Part shown: positions 62,184-64,000 of the stretch, piece by piece
Layout of the letters: each line of letters begins with the position of its first letter
How positions within the stretch are numbered: position 1 is the stretch's first letter
Origin: Mycetocola manganoxydans
GTDB lineage: Bacteria > Actinomycetota > Actinomycetes > Actinomycetales > Microbacteriaceae
Reading direction: 5' to 3'
DNA: 64,000 bases
Assembly (NCBI RefSeq): GCF_003667545.1
Contig: NZ_RCUV01000006.1
Span: 186,001-250,000 of the forward strand
Translations under genes and position numbers: made by a program
The notes under the pieces: model-generated
Database searches by the model: none
What the model was told of the DNA's origin: nothing
What the model saw: only the letters and a program-made list of their open reading frames with translations

Positions 62184-62873
62184 TTACGCCTTCGCTGTCT
62201 TCAGCATGTAGCCGAATCCGCGCTTGGTCTGGATGAGCGGTTCAGTCGAGAACTGGTCCAGCTTGCGTCGCAAGTAGGAGATGTAGCTTTCGACGATGCC
62301 GGCATCCCCATTGAAGTCGTACTCCCAGACGTGGTCGAGGATTTGCGCCTTGCTCAACACCCGGTTCGGGTTGAGCATGAGGTACCGCAGAAGCTTGAAC
62401 TCGGTCGGGCTCAACTCGATGGGCGTCTCGCCGACGAGAACCTCATGGGTGTCCTGATCCATGGTGAGTTCGCCTGCGCGGATGACGGCATCCTCATCAG
62501 CATGCATGGTGCGTCTGAGGATTGCCTTGATGCGAGCCACGATTTCGTCGAGGCTGAACGGCTTGGTGACGTAGTCGTCACCGCCGACGGTGAGGCCCAT
62601 GATCTTGTCCTCGGTGTCGTCCTTCGCGGTGAGGAACAGGATCGGAGCCGTGTAGCCGGCCGAGCGGAGGCGCTTCGTCACGCCGAACCCGTTCATGTCG
62701 GGCAGCATGACGTCGAGGATGATGAGGTCGGGCTCTTCCTCGAGCACGGCAGAGATGGCCTGGGCGCCGTTTCCGACGGCTCGCACGGCGAAGCCGGCGA
62801 AGCGGAGGCTGGTGGTGAGCAGGTCGCGGATGTTCGGTTCGTCATCGACGATGAGAATTCGTGGTCCAGTCAT
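62184..62873 (-). CDS. OmpR-family response regulator (TrcR/MprA-like)
   Basis: A 229-residue regulator. The receiver carries the acidic pair D10-D11, phosphoacceptor D54 in LIILDVMLPDMNG, and the lysine in DYVTKPFSLDE. The winged helix (about 130-225) contains IELSPTEFKLLRYLMLNPNRV and the recognition helix near AGIVESYISYLRRKLD. The EFKLLRYLM and YLRRK style matches the MprA/TrcR/TcrX group of actinobacteria. It is the first gene of the pair with the kinase and is divergent from the FolP2-like gene. Confidence 0.92.
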   Translation of the reverse strand: MTGPRILIVDDEPNIRDLLTTSLRFAGFAVRAVGNGAQAISAVLEEEPDLIILDVMLPDMNGFGVTKRLRSAGYTAPILFLTAKDDTEDKIMGLTVGGDDYVTKPFSLDEIVARIKAILRRTMHADEDAVIRAGELTMDQDTHEVLVGETPIELSPTEFKLLRYLMLNPNRVLSKAQILDHVWEYDFNGDAGIVESYISYLRRKLDQFSTEPLIQTKRGFGYMLKTAKA

Positions 62874-63009
62874 GTGCCCAGTCTCTGCGAGTTGGCTGCG
62901 ATCTTCCTGAACGCCTTCGGTGTGTCATTGATACGGCTGAACCGGGAAGGATGCCGTGAGCCGCGGCGACAGGAGATCAGGATCGCGTCGCGTACGGCAC
63001 GATGGGAGG

Positions 63010-63933
63010 ATGACAGCTCCCCTGGACGCGTTCGACGATCGGATGCTCGTTCCTTCCCTGCCGGTTCGCACCCTGGGATCGCGGAACTTCGACTTTTCGC
63101 GGCAGGTCGCGGTGATGGCCGTCGTGAACCGGACACCGGACTCGTTCTACGACCGGGGAAGCACCTTCGGACTCGATGAGGCCGTGGCCGCAGCCCTGCG
63201 GGCCGTCGCGGACGGGGCAGACATCGTCGACATCGGTGGCGCACCGTTCGCACCGGGCCCCGAACTTGCCGTGGCTCGGGAGATCGAGCGGGTTGTTCCG
63301 GTGGTGGAGGCGGTTCGCGCCGAATCTGACGTCGTTCTTTCCATCGACACGTTCCAGCCCGAGGTAGCCCGCGCGGGAATCGCAGCGGGGGCGGACGTCA
63401 TCAATGACACCACGGGGCTGCGGAACCCGGCGATGATCGCTGCTGTCGCGGACAGCAGCGCGAGTGTCGTGATCACGCACAGCCTCGCCGAGCCCCGGTC
63501 GCCGTTCGCCCGCCCGCAGTATGCCGATGTCGTCGCCGAGGTCCGGGCGTTCCTCTCCGCGCGCGCTGGTGCGGCGCTCGACGCCGGTATTCCGGCCGAG
63601 CGGATCATCGTGGACCCCGGCCACGACCTGAACAAGAACACGATGCATTCGCTTGCGCTGACCAGACGCTTCGGCGAGATCGCCTCGCTGGGATTCCCGG
63701 CACTCGCCGCGGTGTCGAACAAGGACTTCATCGGCGAGACCCTCGATCGCGATCGGGCGGAGCGCGTCTACGGGTCACTGGCCGCTGCTGTGGTCTCCAT
63801 CCTCAACGGAGCAAGGATCCTCCGGATGCATAACGTGGCCCCTGCCGTCGACGCGGCGAGGATGACCGAGGCCATCCTCGGGTTCCGGCAGCCCGCGTAC
63901 CTGCGTCACAACATGGGGGAGAGCAATGACTGA
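63010..63933 (+). CDS. folP2: Dihydropteroate synthase paralogue (FolP2 type)
   Basis: A 307-residue TIM-barrel protein of the DHPS family. Motifs VNRTPDSFYDRG (near residue 38), DIVDIGGAPFAPG, VLSIDTFQPEVARAG, INDTTGL and a late SNKDFIGETLDRD are in order. In true FolP1 the penultimate segment reads roughly S-R-K-x-F-x-G, with a lysine that contacts substrate. Here it is NKDF, the form of mycobacterial FolP2, which is reported to lack DHPS activity. Role is thus uncertain. The ATG follows GGGAGG without spacing, so the start is not fully fixed. Eight-base overlap with the next gene. Confidence 0.82.
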   Translation: MTAPLDAFDDRMLVPSLPVRTLGSRNFDFSRQVAVMAVVNRTPDSFYDRGSTFGLDEAVAAALRAVADGADIVDIGGAPFAPGPELAVAREIERVVPVVEAVRAESDVVLSIDTFQPEVARAGIAAGADVINDTTGLRNPAMIAAVADSSASVVITHSLAEPRSPFARPQYADVVAEVRAFLSARAGAALDAGIPAERIIVDPGHDLNKNTMHSLALTRRFGEIASLGFPALAAVSNKDFIGETLDRDRAERVYGSLAAAVVSILNGARILRMHNVAPAVDAARMTEAILGFRQPAYLRHNMGESND

Positions 63934-64000
63934 GCCCGCTGTGTTCTCCCTCGCGCCCGGGGGCAGCCTCACCGACGACGACATCACGGCCGTCTATGCC
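63926..64000 (+). CDS. 5' end of a gene, possibly a pyrimidine/RibD-type reductase
   Basis: Only 25 codons are inside the window: MTEPAVFSLAPGG followed by SLTDDDITAVYA. The frame is open to the edge and overlaps folP2 by eight bases. The TDDDITAVYA ending resembles the beginning of the dihydrofolate-reductase-like pyrimidine reductase family (YxYP follows in those), but this is too short to be sure. Truncated by the window, not necessarily in the genome. Confidence 0.55.
   Translation, partial: MTEPAVFSLAPGGSLTDDDITAVYA

Overview
The window is high-GC, densely packed actinobacterial DNA. Gene order and content point to a member of Microbacteriaceae or a close relative: a mycothiol synthase next to a GlnR-type regulator, an lpqE-carD-ispDF-cysS-rlmB block, senX3-regX3 with divergent phoU, ImuA'/ImuB/DnaE2, DUF3263, an orphan groEL, and many promoters whose -10 box lies 6-7 bases before the ATG (leaderless genes). 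It is ordinary chromosome. I see no prophage, insertion sequence, CRISPR array or rRNA. The family assignment is inferred from content, not from a search.

Layout. 1-630: the end of an Mrp Na+/H+ antiporter operon (mrpF, mrpG). 634-7803, minus strand: a seven-gene amino-sugar operon (GH20 hexosaminidase, SIS isomerase/deaminase, ROK kinase, PfkB kinase, class II aldolase, DeoR regulator, nagA-type deacetylase) that best fits N-acetylgalactosamine breakdown through tagatose phosphates. 7905-10205: a ZTP riboswitch controlling glyA-folD. 10295-15304: a YbaK-like deacylase, galTK with a divergent DeoR regulator, a dodecin and galM (Leloir pathway, no galE here). 15395-22471: a methyltransferase, then the LexA-boxed imuA'-imuB-dnaE2 mutagenesis cassette. 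22525-26349: small genes, a decayed Xre regulator, a dehydrogenase, tRNA-Lys and a PAP2-diacylglycerol-kinase fusion. 26443-26530: a structured small-RNA candidate with its own promoter. 26708-29494: a cupredoxin, a novel-looking lipoprotein and a SigK/RskA-type sigma/anti-sigma pair.

29573-44357 is dominated by phosphate: pstSCAB behind PHO-box-like repeats, a MutT1-like Nudix/phosphatase, ppk, then glnR-mshD, a small-protein and nitrobindin group, ygfZ, gpmA, phoU and senX3-regX3. 44415-49402 holds lpqE, carD, a tandem intergenic repeat, ispDF, cysS and rlmB. 49437-57692 holds a DUF4032 protein, a stand-alone sugar-ABC ATPase (which could power import for the sugar operons), a membrane DsbA-like protein, a ThrE-like exporter, tRNA-Thr, a YdcZ-type transporter, a nitroreductase, msrB, DUF3263 and a LytR_C protein. 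57917-64000 holds a cold-shock protein, groEL behind two CIRCE-type elements, an orphan WXG100 protein, a two-component system, a FolP2-like pteroate synthase paralogue and the start of a further gene.

Most genes belong to known families. The observations most worth follow-up are the small-RNA candidate at 26443-26530, the galactosamine operon, the sigma-factor/cupredoxin/lipoprotein module, the tandem CIRCE and the intergenic repeat elements.
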